Part shown: piece after piece, positions 32,347 through 42,049 of the stretch
Layout of the letters: each line of letters begins with the position of its first letter
Numbering within the stretch: position 1 is the first letter of the stretch
Source of the DNA: CAUJGQ01 sp042408665
GTDB lineage: Bacteria; Chloroflexota; Dehalococcoidia; CAUJGQ01
DNA: 60,211 nucleotides
NCBI GenBank assembly: GCA_042408665.1
Contig: JBHOQW010000194.1
Coordinates: 1 to 60,211 of the forward strand
Direction of reading: 5' to 3'
Position numbers and translations under genes: made by a program
The notes under the pieces: generated by a model
Databases searched by the model: none
What the model was told of the DNA's origin: nothing
What the model saw: the letters and a program-made list of their open reading frames with translations, nothing else

Positions 32347-33391
32347 GGCGCTCCAGTCCCAGCTCGATGAGGCGGGTGAGCAGCTCGCTGTAGGTCATCC
32401 CGGCGAGCTGCCACAGCCGTGGGTACATGCTGATCGACGTAAACCCCGGGATGGTGTTGATCTCGTTTAGGAGCGGGCGGCCGTCTTCCACGAAGAAGTC
32501 CACGCGCGCCATACCGGCGCAGTCGATCGCCCGGTAGGCGGCGATGGCCAGCGCCTGGATCTCGCGCGTTAGCCCGGGCGGCAGGTCCGCCGGGGCGATC
32601 AGCTCCGTGCTGCCGTCCACGTACTTGGCCTCGTAGGTGTAGAACTCGGCCCGCGGCACGATCTCGCCCAGCGGCGAGGCCTGCGGCTCGTCGTTGCCCA
32701 GCACGGCGCACTCGATCTCGCGCCCGCGCACCGCGCGCTCCACCAGCAGCTTGCGGTCCCAACGGCCGGCCTCGGCGAAGGCGTCGGCCAGGTCCTCACG
32801 CGAGTGCACCTTGCTCACCCCCACCGAACTGCCGCTGTTGGCCGGCTTGACGAACACCGGGTACGCAAAGTGGCGCTCCACCTCCCGCGCCACCGCGGCG
32901 GCGTCCCGCTCCACGGCGCTGCGCAGCACGACCATATGCTCCACCACGGGCAGACCGGCCTGTTGCCAGAGGGCCTTCTGCATGCTTTTGTCCATGCCGA
33001 TGGCGCTGGCCGCCACGCCGGCGCCCACGTAGGGCACCCCGGCCAACTCCAACAGGCCCTGGATCGAGCCGTCCTCCCCCTCGGTGCCGTGCAGCACGGG
33101 GAAGACGATATCGGCCTCGGTCAGCACCTCCAGCACCGCCGGGCGGGCGAGCAGGCCGTCTCCCTCCGTCTCGATGGTCGCCAGGCTGCGGTGGGCGATA
33201 CGGGCCAGCGCCGCTTGCGTCTCCGCCACGGTCAGCCAGGCGCCGGAGCGGGCGATGGCCACCGGCAGCACCTCGAACCGGTCCCGGTCCAGGGCGGCCA
33301 TCACCGAGCGGGCCGAGGCCACGGAAACCTCGTGCTCGCCGGACCGGCCGCCGAACAGCACCACCACCCGGAGTTTGCGCCGCGCCGCCAT
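32321..33391 (-). CDS. ddl: D-alanine--D-alanine ligase
   Basis: Makes the D-Ala-D-Ala dipeptide for peptidoglycan precursors. ATP-grasp protein with VVVLFGGRSGEHEVSVASARSV, VFPVLHGTEGEDGSIQGLLELAGVPYVGAG, FVKPANSGSSVGVSKV and DFFVEDGRPLLNEINTIPGFTSISMYPRL. The ATG at 33391 (356 residues) has AAAGGAA upstream. It lies between murB and ftsQ. Confidence 0.96.
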   Translation of the reverse strand: MAARRKLRVVVLFGGRSGEHEVSVASARSVMAALDRDRFEVLPVAIARSGAWLTVAETQAALARIAHRSLATIETEGDGLLARPAVLEVLTEADIVFPVLHGTEGEDGSIQGLLELAGVPYVGAGVAASAIGMDKSMQKALWQQAGLPVVEHMVVLRSAVERDAAAVAREVERHFAYPVFVKPANSGSSVGVSKVHSREDLADAFAEAGRWDRKLLVERAVRGREIECAVLGNDEPQASPLGEIVPRAEFYTYEAKYVDGSTELIAPADLPPGLTREIQALAIAAYRAIDCAGMARVDFFVEDGRPLLNEINTIPGFTSISMYPRLWQLAGMTYSELLTRLIELGLERHAETHRRR

Positions 33392-33413
33392 CAGATTCCT
33401 TTCCCAGCAGTGG

Positions 33414-34370
33414 TTAGAATTCGCCCACCAGCTGCACTTCCCGCTCCAGTTCGATCCCGAACCGCTCGCGCACGCGCCGTTCCGCCAGCTCAATAAGCTG
33501 GCGGACCTCCGCCGCCGTGGCCCGGCCGGCATTGCAGAAGAAGTTAGCGTGCTTGGCCGAGACCTCGGCGTCGCCGATGCGGTGCCCGCGCAGGCCGACC
33601 TGGTCGATCAGCCACCACGCCGCCACCTGTGGTGGGTTCTTGAAGATCGAGCCGGCGTTGCGGCCGCGCGGCTGTGCCGTCAACCGCCTGGCGTCCAGAT
33701 CCGCCACCCGGCGGAGGAGGGCGTCGCGGTCGCCGGGCGTGACCGCCAGCGTCACCGTCAGCACGACCTGGTCGTGCAGCAGGCCGCGGGTGAAGGCGCT
33801 GCCGCGGTATTCCAGCCCCAACTCCGCCGCCGAGAGCTCCCGCTCATGGCCCTCCGCATCGACCACGCGGGCACTCACCAGCACGTCCGCCAGCGCGCCG
33901 CCGTAGGCGCCGGCGTTGTAGACCACGGCGCCGCCCAGCGTGCCGGGGATGCCGACCGCCCACTCCAGACCGGCGTAGCCGTCGCGGCACAGCCGCCGGG
34001 CCAGGGCGGCGAACGAGACGCCGGACTCGGCCACGAGGCACAAGCGCCCGTCCGCGAGCGGCGTTGGCTCGGACACGGCGCGGGCCCGGTTTTCGATCAC
34101 CAGCCCGCGGATGCCGCGGTCACCGACCAGGATGTTGGAGCCGGAGCCGAGCACGAATACCGGCAGGCCGTGCCGGCGCGCGGTGACGAAGGCGTCCGCG
34201 AGCTGGCCGGCCGTGTGCACCGTCATAAAGAGGTCGGCCGGCCCCCCGATGCCGAAGGTGGTGTGACGGGCCAGCGGCTCGTGCTCGCGCACGGGTGCGA
34301 TGGCCGCCAGCACCGCCTTCGCCGCGCTCAGCCGCGCCATGTCGTGCTCACTCCGCGCCGTCGCGCTCAT
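33414..34370 (-). CDS. murB: UDP-N-acetylenolpyruvoylglucosamine reductase
   Basis: FAD enzyme reducing enolpyruvyl-UDP-GlcNAc to UDP-MurNAc. HTTFGIGGPADLFMTV, VLGSGSNILVGDRGIRGLVI (FAD), GLEWAVGIPGTLGGAVVYNAGAYGG and NAGSIFKNPPQVAAWWLIDQVGLRGHRIGDAEVSAKHANFFCN are all present. Length 318. The ATG at 34370 overlaps the murC TGA in an ATGA arrangement. Confidence 0.96.
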   Translation of the reverse strand: MSATARSEHDMARLSAAKAVLAAIAPVREHEPLARHTTFGIGGPADLFMTVHTAGQLADAFVTARRHGLPVFVLGSGSNILVGDRGIRGLVIENRARAVSEPTPLADGRLCLVAESGVSFAALARRLCRDGYAGLEWAVGIPGTLGGAVVYNAGAYGGALADVLVSARVVDAEGHERELSAAELGLEYRGSAFTRGLLHDQVVLTVTLAVTPGDRDALLRRVADLDARRLTAQPRGRNAGSIFKNPPQVAAWWLIDQVGLRGHRIGDAEVSAKHANFFCNAGRATAAEVRQLIELAERRVRERFGIELEREVQLVGEF

Positions 34371-35803
34371 GTCAGCGCCCTCAGCAACGCCGGGCCGGCG
34401 GCGTTCACGTCTCCCGCTCCCATGGTAAAGACCACATCGCCCACGCGGACCATCTTCTTGAGCGACTTCACCGCTGCCTTGATCGAATCGACATAACGGG
34501 CCGGTGGCGCGACGATCGCCTGGGTCAATTCCTCCGCACTCATGCCCGCCGCCGGCGTCTCGCGGGCTGCATACGTCTCCAGGATGAACAGCGCGTCCGC
34601 GTCGGCGAAGCAGGTGCGGAACTCCTCGAACAGGTACTGCGTGCGGCTGTAGGTGTGCGGTTGGAAGAGGACCACCAGCCGGCGCCCGGGAAAGTGCTCG
34701 CGCGCTGCCGCCAGCGTCGCCCGCACCTCGGTGGGGTGGTGGGCGTAGTCGTCGAGCACCGTCACGCCGCGCGCCTCGCCCGCGAGCTCAAAGCGGCGGC
34801 GGGCGCCGCGGAACAGCGCCAGGGCGGCGCGCATCTCGTCGGTGGTCAGCCCGAGGGCGGCCCCCGCGGCGAGGGCGGCCAGGGCGTTGGCCACGTTGTG
34901 CCGGCCCGGGCGGGTCATGGTGAAGCGGCCGACGCGCTGGCCCCAGCGCAGGACCACGAACGAGCGCCGGCCGCTGCCGTCCGGCCCCTCGTCCAGGGCC
35001 AGCCAGTCGGCGCCGTTGGCGCCTGGTCCACCGGCGGGCGTGGCCGGCACCACCCGGTAGCGCTCGACCGTGGCCGGCAGCCGCTCGCCGGTGAGCGTTG
35101 CCAGCGGCGCGCTGTCCGCGCAGGCGATGATGCGGCCGCCGGGCTCCACCTGGCGTAGGAACTGGCGGAAGGCGTCCGTGAGCGCCTCCGGGGTGCCGTA
35201 GTAATCCAGGTGGTCCGGCTCGATGTTCGTTACCACGGCCAGCCGTGGCCGGTAGGCCAGGAAGGCGCGCGCGTACTCGTCCGCCTCCACCACCATCGCC
35301 GGTCCGCTGCCTATGGCCGCGTTGCCGCCCAGGTCCAGCGACTCACCGCCCAGCAGGTAACCGGGCGCCCGCCCGGCCTGGGCCAGCAGAAAGGCGATGA
35401 GCGACGACGTCGTGGTCTTGCCGTGCGTTCCGGCCACGGCGATCGTCGTGCGGCCGGCCGTGAGCTGGGCCACCATCTCGGCGCGCGAGAGCACGGGGAT
35501 GCCACGGCGTCGCGCCTCCACCACCTCCGGGTTGTCGGGCTTGGCCGCGGCGGTGACCACGACCAGCTCCGCGTCGCCCAGGTGGGCGGCGGCGTGGCCG
35601 CGGTGCACCGTGGCACCCAGCGCGGCCAGGCGGCGGGTGAGGTCGGTGTCCTGCAGGTCGGAGCCGGACACCCGCACGCCGGCGCTGAGCAGCACCTGGG
35701 CGATGGCGGACATGTGCATGCCGCCGATGCCCACCAGGTGCACCCGCCGTGGCAGGGTGGGTGTGGGCGCCGGTCCGCTAGCCCTGCGCTCCATCTCGAT
35801 CAC
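34367..35803 (-). CDS. murC: UDP-N-acetylmuramate--L-alanine ligase
   Basis: First amino-acid ligase of the murein pathway. RRVHLVGIGGMHMSAIAQVLLSAGVRVSGSDLQDT, the ATP loop VAGTHGKTTTSSLIAFLL, EADEYARAFL, NIEPDHLDYYG and DDYAHHPTEVRATL mark it as MurC. Length 478. Its GTG start overlaps the murG stop by four bases. Confidence 0.96.
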   Translation of the reverse strand: MIEMERRASGPAPTPTLPRRVHLVGIGGMHMSAIAQVLLSAGVRVSGSDLQDTDLTRRLAALGATVHRGHAAAHLGDAELVVVTAAAKPDNPEVVEARRRGIPVLSRAEMVAQLTAGRTTIAVAGTHGKTTTSSLIAFLLAQAGRAPGYLLGGESLDLGGNAAIGSGPAMVVEADEYARAFLAYRPRLAVVTNIEPDHLDYYGTPEALTDAFRQFLRQVEPGGRIIACADSAPLATLTGERLPATVERYRVVPATPAGGPGANGADWLALDEGPDGSGRRSFVVLRWGQRVGRFTMTRPGRHNVANALAALAAGAALGLTTDEMRAALALFRGARRRFELAGEARGVTVLDDYAHHPTEVRATLAAAREHFPGRRLVVLFQPHTYSRTQYLFEEFRTCFADADALFILETYAARETPAAGMSAEELTQAIVAPPARYVDSIKAAVKSLKKMVRVGDVVFTMGAGDVNAAGPALLRALT

Positions 35804-36882
35804 GCCGCCACCTCCAGCAGCAGCCTGGCCAGATCGGCAGCGGCGGTGGGACGGGCCAGCGCCGTCATCGCCCGGCGCATCGCCGCCAACCGCTCGGGCG
35901 CCCGCAACAGATCGTGCACCGCCGTCAGGATGTGGTCCACCATGGCGTTGTCCACCACCACGGCCGCGCCCCGCTCCGCCAGATAGCGCGCGTTCCGCTC
36001 CTGGTCTGAGAACGGGCCCGGCACCAGCACGGCCGGTAGGCCGCTTGCGGGCAGCTCGCCCAGCGTGGAGGCGCCGGCGCGCAGCACGGCCACGTCGGCG
36101 GCCGCCATCGCCGTGGGCATGTCCTCCAGGTAGCCGAACAGGTGGTAGCGCGCCCGCAGGGGCGCGGGCAGCCGCTCCGCCAGCCGCCGTAGCTCCGCCT
36201 CGAACGGTGGGCCGCTGATGTGCACAAGGTGCGCCATTCGCAGGAACTGGGGCAGGTGGCGGGCCACCGCCCGGTTGAGGTCGCGCGCACCGGAGGAACC
36301 CCCGGCCACCAGCACAACTGGCTCGGCCGGCGGCAGGTCCAGCCGGGCGCGCGCGCCGGGGCGGTCAACGGCGAAAAACGCCGCCCGCACTGGGTAGCCG
36401 GTGACCACCGTGCGCGCGCGCGGTAGGGCGGCCAGGGCCTGGTCGGTGGAGGTGGCGATGCGGGTGGCGAAATGGGCCAGGAAGCGCACCGCCCAGCCGG
36501 GGTGCACGTCGGGTAAGAACAGGAGCAGGGGGATGCGCCGCAGGTAGGCCGCCACGGCCACCGGCACCGAGGCGTAGCCGCCGGTGGCGAACACCGCCTG
36601 TGGGCGGACGCGGCCCAGGATCCGCCAAGCCTGCGTCACCCCCGCGGCGATGGCCAGCAGCGCACGGGCCGCCGCCACGGCCGGCTTGCCGCGCACCCCG
36701 GCCGCCGGCACGGCATAAAACGGCACCCCGGCCGCCGGCACGATCCGCTCCTCGGCGCCGCCACGTCGGCCGATGTACCACACCGCCAGCGGCGCGCCCA
36801 CCTGGCAGCGCAGGGCTTCGAGCACGCTCAGCCCCGGGTACACGTGTCCACCCGTGCCGCCGCCGGTGAACACCACCCTCAC
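35800..36882 (-). CDS. murG: UDP-GlcNAc:lipid I GlcNAc transferase
   Basis: Membrane-associated glycosyltransferase making lipid II. MRVVFTGGGTGGHVYPGLSVLEAL (lipid-binding loop), VFATGGYASVPVAVAAYLRRIPLLL, VLVAGGSSGARDLNRAV and AAADVAVLRAGASTLGELPASGLPAVLVPGP (donor site). Length 360. GTG start overlapping the ftsW stop (GTGA). Confidence 0.95.
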   Translation of the reverse strand: MRVVFTGGGTGGHVYPGLSVLEALRCQVGAPLAVWYIGRRGGAEERIVPAAGVPFYAVPAAGVRGKPAVAAARALLAIAAGVTQAWRILGRVRPQAVFATGGYASVPVAVAAYLRRIPLLLFLPDVHPGWAVRFLAHFATRIATSTDQALAALPRARTVVTGYPVRAAFFAVDRPGARARLDLPPAEPVVLVAGGSSGARDLNRAVARHLPQFLRMAHLVHISGPPFEAELRRLAERLPAPLRARYHLFGYLEDMPTAMAAADVAVLRAGASTLGELPASGLPAVLVPGPFSDQERNARYLAERGAAVVVDNAMVDHILTAVHDLLRAPERLAAMRRAMTALARPTAAADLARLLLEVAA

Positions 36883-38171
36883 CGCTCCCTCCGCAGAAAG
36901 GCCGGCATCGTCGGGCGCGCACGTCCGGGTGTGACGTACGCCCGCCCGGCGCGGCCGGACTGGTTGTCGGCCGGTGGCGCCGTCACCGCGGCTGCGCCCT
37001 GTGGCGCTCCGGCCCGGGTGGCCCGCGCTCGGCGGCGCCGCTCCAGATAGCTGCCTTCTCTCGGGTAGCGCGACACGCTCAGCAACACGCCTACCCCGGC
37101 CAGGGTGGCCATCATGGCCGAGGAGCCGTAGCTGAGAAACGGGAGGGGGATGCCGGTGAGCGGCAGCAGGCGGGTCACGCCGGCGATGTTGATCACCGCC
37201 TGGTACGCGATCCAGCAGGTCACCCCCACCGCCAGCAGAAAGCCGAACTTGTCGCGCGCGCGCACCGCCGCCCGGAAGCCGCGTGCCGCCAGCACCGCGA
37301 ACAGCACGATCAGCGCCGCCGCGCCCACGAACCCCAGCTCCTCCCCGGCGATGGCGAAGATGCCGTCCGTGTGCGCCCCGGGCACGTAGAAGAACTTCTG
37401 TCGGCTCTCGCCCAGCCCCAGCCCGCGCACGCCGCCGCTGCCCAGCGCGATGAGCAGTTGGAGGATCTGATAGCCCTTCCCGGCCGGGTCCTTCTCCGCG
37501 TGCAGGAAGGAGAGCAGGCGCTCCAGACGGTAGCCCTCCACGGCGACCAACACCACGCCGCCGGCCAGGCCCGACGCAGCCAGCGTGAGCACGTGGGAAA
37601 TGGAGGCGCCGGCGACGAAGAACATCGTGCCGGTGGTGAGGGCGATGACCAGGAAGGTGCCCATGTCCGGCTCCAGCATGATGAGCCCGCCCACCAGACC
37701 CACCATCATCACGAAGGGAACCACACCGAGCGAGAACTGCTTCACCTGCTCGCCCTTGGCCGCCAACCAGGCGGCGATGTAGATCACCATCGCCAGCTTG
37801 GCGAACTCGCTCGGCTGCACGGGCGGCAGGGGGCCCAGCCGCACCCAGCGCGCGGCGCCGTTGCTGGTATGGCCCACGCCGGGAAGCAGCACCAACGCCA
37901 GGCCGATGAGCGCCCCGGCCAGGATGAGCGGGCTCCAGCGGCGCAGGGTCTCATAGTTCGCGCGCGCCAGCAGGACCATCAGCGCCAGGCCGGCCACCGT
38001 GCCGATCACCTGCCGCACGATGAAGTAGTTCGGGTTGCCGAAGTCGTTCAACCCGATGGCGAATGAGGCGCTGTACACCAGCACCAGCCCGACCCCCGTC
38101 AGCGCCAGCACGACGGCAACGATCGCCAGGTCGGGACGGTTCGGTCGCGCCCGGCCCACCACGCGCTTCAT
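36879..38171 (-). CDS. ftsW: FtsW (SEDS peptidoglycan polymerase)
   Basis: Polytopic SEDS protein that polymerises lipid II with its partner class B PBP. About ten membrane helices; GLVLVYSASFAIG, GPLPPVQPSEFAKLAMVIYIA, LIMLEPDMGTFLVIALTTGTMFFVAGA, YQILQLLIALGSGGVRGLGLGESRQKFFYVPGAHTDGIFAIAGEELGFVGA and LTGIPLPFLSYGSSAMMATLAGVGVLLSV. Length 430 with a basic C-terminus. Its ATG overlaps the murD stop (ATGA). Confidence 0.94.
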   Translation of the reverse strand: MKRVVGRARPNRPDLAIVAVVLALTGVGLVLVYSASFAIGLNDFGNPNYFIVRQVIGTVAGLALMVLLARANYETLRRWSPLILAGALIGLALVLLPGVGHTSNGAARWVRLGPLPPVQPSEFAKLAMVIYIAAWLAAKGEQVKQFSLGVVPFVMMVGLVGGLIMLEPDMGTFLVIALTTGTMFFVAGASISHVLTLAASGLAGGVVLVAVEGYRLERLLSFLHAEKDPAGKGYQILQLLIALGSGGVRGLGLGESRQKFFYVPGAHTDGIFAIAGEELGFVGAAALIVLFAVLAARGFRAAVRARDKFGFLLAVGVTCWIAYQAVINIAGVTRLLPLTGIPLPFLSYGSSAMMATLAGVGVLLSVSRYPREGSYLERRRRARATRAGAPQGAAAVTAPPADNQSGRAGRAYVTPGRARPTMPAFLRRER

Positions 38172-39559
38172 ACGCCGTCCCCCGCGTCGCTGCTGGCGGC
38201 CAGCGCCTGCACCAGCCGCCGGAAATGCTCACCGCGGTGTTCGAAGTTTGGATAGGCGTCGAAGCTCGTGCCGGCCGGTGAGAGGAGAACGACGTCGCCC
38301 GGTTGGGCGAGGCGCGCCGCCGCGGCCACCGCCTCGTCCAGCGTGCGCCTCTCCTCCACTACCGGCTTCCCACCGACCTGGGCCGCCGCCACCGCCGCCG
38401 CGAACTGCGGCCCCGCCTCGCCGAACGTCACCACCGCACGGCAGCGGCGCGCGCACTCCGCCGCCAGCTCCCCGAGCGGCAGGTGCTTGTCGCGCCCACC
38501 CAGAAGCAGCACCAGCGGCTCCTCGAAGCTCCGCATGCCGGCCAGGGTGCGCTCCGGTGTGGTGGCAATGCTGTCGTTCACGTAGGTGACCCCGTTGACC
38601 GTGCTGACCGGCTCCAGGCGGTGGGCCACGGGGCGGAAGGCGCGCACTGCGGCGGCTACCGCCGTCATGGGGATGCCGGACGCCCCGGCCACCGCCGTGG
38701 CCGCCAGCACGTTCTCCACGTTGTGGCGGCCGCGCAGCGGCACCTCGGCCACGGGCAGCACCGCCGTCTCCCGCCCCCGCTCGCGCCAGACCACCGTCTC
38801 TGCACGCAAGAACGCGCCGTCGCCGGGAAGGTCACCCCCCATGCTGAAAAACCGCACCGTGGCCGCCGTGTCCGCGGCGAAGGCGCGCGTGATCGGGTTG
38901 TCCATGTTGAGGACGGCGACATCGCCCGGCGTCTGGTGGCGCACGTGGTTGCGCTTGAGGTCGACGTACGCCTCCCAGGTGAACTGGTCCAGGTGGTTGG
39001 GGGTGACGTTGGTGACGCAGGCCACGTGCGGGGAGCGGGTGGCGAGCTGGAGCTGGGTGTGAGATACCTCCAGCACGGCCCAGTCCTCGGCGCTCGCGGC
39101 GGCCAGCTCCCCGAGCGGCCAGCGGCCAATGTTGCCGGCCAGCACGTGCCGCCGTCCGGCGGCGGTGAAGATCGCCGAAACCAGCGCCGTGGTGGTGGTC
39201 TTGCCGCTGCTGCCGGTGATGGCGGCGATGCGGCCGGGGAAGAGCTCGTAGGCCAAGGTGAGGGCCGAGCCCAGCGGCAGGCCGCGCCGCCGCGCCTCGG
39301 CCACCAGCGGCAGGGTGAGCGGCACGCTCTGCGAGAGGTAGACCGCATCTGCTTCGGCCGCCAGCATCGGGTCGGTGCCGCCCAGGCGGTAGCGCACCGG
39401 CACGTTGGCTAACTCCGCCATGCGCGTGGCCAGGGCCTCGGCCGGTTTGTCATCCGTCACCGTCACGTGTGCGCCCTGCGCGGCCAGGAAGCGCGCCAAC
39501 GCCGTGCCCTCGATGCCGAGGCCGACCACCAGCGCGCGCAACCCACGAAACCGCGTCAT
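38168..39559 (-). CDS. murD: UDP-N-acetylmuramoylalanine--D-glutamate ligase
   Basis: Adds D-Glu to UDP-MurNAc-L-Ala. RALVVGLGIEGTALARFLAAQG, AITGSSGKTTTTALVSAIFTA (ATP loop), NVTPNHLDQFTWEAYVDLKRNHVRHQ, VTYVNDSIATTPERTLAGM and LLLGGRDKHLPLGEL. The ATG at 39559 (463 residues) follows GAGGG. Overlaps ftsW by four bases. Confidence 0.95.
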   Translation of the reverse strand: MTRFRGLRALVVGLGIEGTALARFLAAQGAHVTVTDDKPAEALATRMAELANVPVRYRLGGTDPMLAAEADAVYLSQSVPLTLPLVAEARRRGLPLGSALTLAYELFPGRIAAITGSSGKTTTTALVSAIFTAAGRRHVLAGNIGRWPLGELAAASAEDWAVLEVSHTQLQLATRSPHVACVTNVTPNHLDQFTWEAYVDLKRNHVRHQTPGDVAVLNMDNPITRAFAADTAATVRFFSMGGDLPGDGAFLRAETVVWRERGRETAVLPVAEVPLRGRHNVENVLAATAVAGASGIPMTAVAAAVRAFRPVAHRLEPVSTVNGVTYVNDSIATTPERTLAGMRSFEEPLVLLLGGRDKHLPLGELAAECARRCRAVVTFGEAGPQFAAAVAAAQVGGKPVVEERRTLDEAVAAAARLAQPGDVVLLSPAGTSFDAYPNFEHRGEHFRRLVQALAASSDAGDGV

Positions 39560-39596
39560 TCGTCCCTCACCCCCAGGCGTGGGCCGCACCGGCCGC

Positions 39597-40574
39597 TCAG
39601 ACCTTGATCGCCAGCGCCACGCCCAGCATGGCGCCCACCAGCGAGACCAGCCAGAAGCGGATCACGACGGTGGTCTCGTGGTAGCCGAGCAGCTCGAAGT
39701 GGTGGTGGAGCGGCGCCTTCTTGAACAGCCGCTTGCCGCCCGTCCACTTGAAGTAGGTGATCTGCAGGATATCGCTGACCGCGTTGGCGATGAACACGGC
39801 CGCGATGAGCGGCAGCACCAGCACCTGACCGGTCATCAGGGCGACGATGGCCAGGGACGAGCCGAGCGGCATGGAGCCGGTGTCGCCCATGAACACCCGC
39901 GCGGGGAAGGCGTTGTACCAGAGAAAGCCCAGCACGGCGCCCACCACCGTGAAGCAGAAGGCGCCCAGAAACGGCTGCCCCTGGAAGGCGGCGATGATGC
40001 CGTAGGCGGCGAAGGCGGTAGCGCAGGTGGTTCCCTCCAGCATGTCGATGCCGTCCGTGATGGCCACCGCCGGGGTGAGGAGCACGATCACCAGCACCGC
40101 CAGCGGCACCATCCAGATGCCGATGTCGTACACGCCCAGGAAGGGTACGCGCACCAGGTGCAGGTCGAGTAGCGCCGGATGCCACAGCACCACGCCTGCC
40201 ACCACTGCCAGGACGAACAGCAGCGCCATTTTCAGCCGCCATGTCAACCCACCGCGTACCCGGCCCTGCAACGAACCCAAATCATCGATAAACCCCATCA
40301 CGCCGGTGGCCGCGATCATGCCAAAGGGCAGGAGGATGGACAGCCGCTCGTGCAGGTTGAACGGCGCCGTCACCAGCAGCACCGTGACGAAAATGATCAC
40401 GCCGCCCATCGTCGGCGTGCCGGCCTTGACGGCGTGGGAGCCGGGCTGGTCGGCGCTGATCGCCTTGCCGACCTTGAGCCGCCGGAGGAACGCCACGGTC
40501 GGTCCGCCTGCCCCCACCGCGATCACGAACGCGATCACCCCGATAACGAGCGCTCGAAACACACCCGCCCCCAC
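39597..40574 (-). CDS. mraY: Phospho-N-acetylmuramoyl-pentapeptide transferase
   Basis: Integral membrane enzyme making lipid I. Ten predicted helices; KAGTPTMGGVIIFVTVLL, MGFIDDLGSL, AITDGIDMLEGTTCATAFAAYGIIA, VFMGDTGSMPLGSSLA and the HHHFELLGYHETTVVIRFWLVS loop. Length 325. I used the GTG at 40574; a GTG at 40562 is also possible. 36 bases after murF. Confidence 0.95.
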   Translation of the reverse strand: MGAGVFRALVIGVIAFVIAVGAGGPTVAFLRRLKVGKAISADQPGSHAVKAGTPTMGGVIIFVTVLLVTAPFNLHERLSILLPFGMIAATGVMGFIDDLGSLQGRVRGGLTWRLKMALLFVLAVVAGVVLWHPALLDLHLVRVPFLGVYDIGIWMVPLAVLVIVLLTPAVAITDGIDMLEGTTCATAFAAYGIIAAFQGQPFLGAFCFTVVGAVLGFLWYNAFPARVFMGDTGSMPLGSSLAIVALMTGQVLVLPLIAAVFIANAVSDILQITYFKWTGGKRLFKKAPLHHHFELLGYHETTVVIRFWLVSLVGAMLGVALAIKV

Positions 40575-40610
40575 CCGCGCCGGCTGCGCGCTCCTGTGCC
40601 TGCCGCTCGC

Positions 40611-41972
40611 TTAGCCCGCCAGCAGCTCGGCCACCACCGTCTCCAGCGCCAACCCGCGCGAGCCCTTGAGCAAGACGGCGTCCCCCGGCCGCAGCTCGGC
40701 GCGCACGGCCGCCGCCAGGCCGTCCTTGCCCGGGAAGGCGCGCACGGCGCGCAAGCCGGCCGCCTGCGCGGCCTCCGCCGTCCAGCGGGCGCGTGGGCCG
40801 ACGGTGAACAGCAGGTCCACCACCGCCGCTGCCTGGCGGCCCAGGTCACGGTGGCATTCTTCCTCGACGGCCCCCAGTTCCAGCATGTCGCCCAGCACGG
40901 CGATGCGCCGGCCCGCACGCTGCTCGGCCAGCACGCACAGCGCCGCCGCCATGGAAGCCGGCGAGGCGTTGTAGGTGTCGTCAATGATCAGGGTGCCGTG
41001 CGGCCCGTCCAGAAACTTGAGACGCAGAGGGTTGGCTGCCTCGGCCAGCCCGGCGGCGATCTCCTCCAACGAATAGCCGTCCGCCAGGGCAGCGGTGGCC
41101 GCGGCCAGGCAGGTATAGAGGTTGTGCGCGCCGGGGAGCGGCGCCCGCACCCGCACCGAACGCCCGTCGGCCCAGAGTGTGAAGGCAATCCCCGCGCGGC
41201 CGTGGCTCTCCAGCTCGGTACCGCGCACGTTGCAGGATGCAGCGGTGCCGTAGGTGAGCACGCGACCGCGGGCCGCGGCGCGCATCGTCAGCACGTGTGG
41301 GTCGTCGCCGTTGAGGGCGACCGTGCCCTCCGGCGGGATGTGCTCCACCAGCTCCTGTTTGGCCGCCACGATGGCCGCCAGCGAGCCCAACCGTTCCACG
41401 TGGGTGTAGCCGATGTTGGTGACGATGCCGTAGCGCGGCGGTGCCAGCTCGCACTGCAGCGCAATCTCGCCGCGCCGATACATGCCCAACTCGATGACGG
41501 CGAAGTCGTGCACGGGCTCGCGGCGGAGCAACACGAGCGGCATGCCGATCTCGCCGTTCAAGCCCCCCTCGCTCATGAGCACGCGGTAGCGGCGGGCGAA
41601 CAGCCGGGCCGCCACTTCCTTTGTGCTCGTCTTGCCCACCGTGCCGGTGATGGCCAACGCCGGCAGGGGGCGCTGCCGCCATACGTGGTGGGCCAAGGCA
41701 TGCAGCGCCCGCAGGCTGTCGGACACGACGTAGACGGCGGCGTCGCCGGCTGCGTCGGGTGGACGTTCGACCAGCACGCCGGCGGCGCCGCGAGCGATGG
41801 CCTCGGCGGCGAAGTCGCTGCCGTCATGGCGCTCCCCGCGCAGCCCGATGAACAGGTCACCGGGCTGGACCCGGCGCGAGTCCACCACCGCGCGGGGATA
41901 GACCGTCGCCGCGCCGCGGACACCGCGCAGCTCAGCGGCCAGCGCGTGCAGCACGTCCTCATGGGTGAACAT
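40611..41972 (-). CDS. murF: UDP-MurNAc-tripeptide--D-alanyl-D-alanine ligase
   Basis: Adds D-Ala-D-Ala to the UDP-MurNAc-tripeptide. AVVDSRRVQPGDLFIGLRGERHDGSDF (N-terminal Mur domain), LAITGTVGKTSTKEVAARLFARRY (ATP loop), NEGGLNGEIGMPL-type segment (SEGGLNGEIGMPLVLLR), NIGYTHVERLGSLAAIVAAKQELVE, IIDDTYNASPASMAAAL and VLGDMLELG identify MurF rather than MurE (no DNPR substrate motif). Length 453. ATG after GAGGGT. Confidence 0.94.
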   Translation of the reverse strand: MFTHEDVLHALAAELRGVRGAATVYPRAVVDSRRVQPGDLFIGLRGERHDGSDFAAEAIARGAAGVLVERPPDAAGDAAVYVVSDSLRALHALAHHVWRQRPLPALAITGTVGKTSTKEVAARLFARRYRVLMSEGGLNGEIGMPLVLLRREPVHDFAVIELGMYRRGEIALQCELAPPRYGIVTNIGYTHVERLGSLAAIVAAKQELVEHIPPEGTVALNGDDPHVLTMRAAARGRVLTYGTAASCNVRGTELESHGRAGIAFTLWADGRSVRVRAPLPGAHNLYTCLAAATAALADGYSLEEIAAGLAEAANPLRLKFLDGPHGTLIIDDTYNASPASMAAALCVLAEQRAGRRIAVLGDMLELGAVEEECHRDLGRQAAAVVDLLFTVGPRARWTAEAAQAAGLRAVRAFPGKDGLAAAVRAELRPGDAVLLKGSRGLALETVVAELLAG

Positions 41973-42049
41973 CAGTGAGCACCCTCTTCCATCCGGGCCG
42001 GCCCAGCGGCGGTTACCCGGCGGCGGTTCGTGGCCGGGGCGCCGTCGTG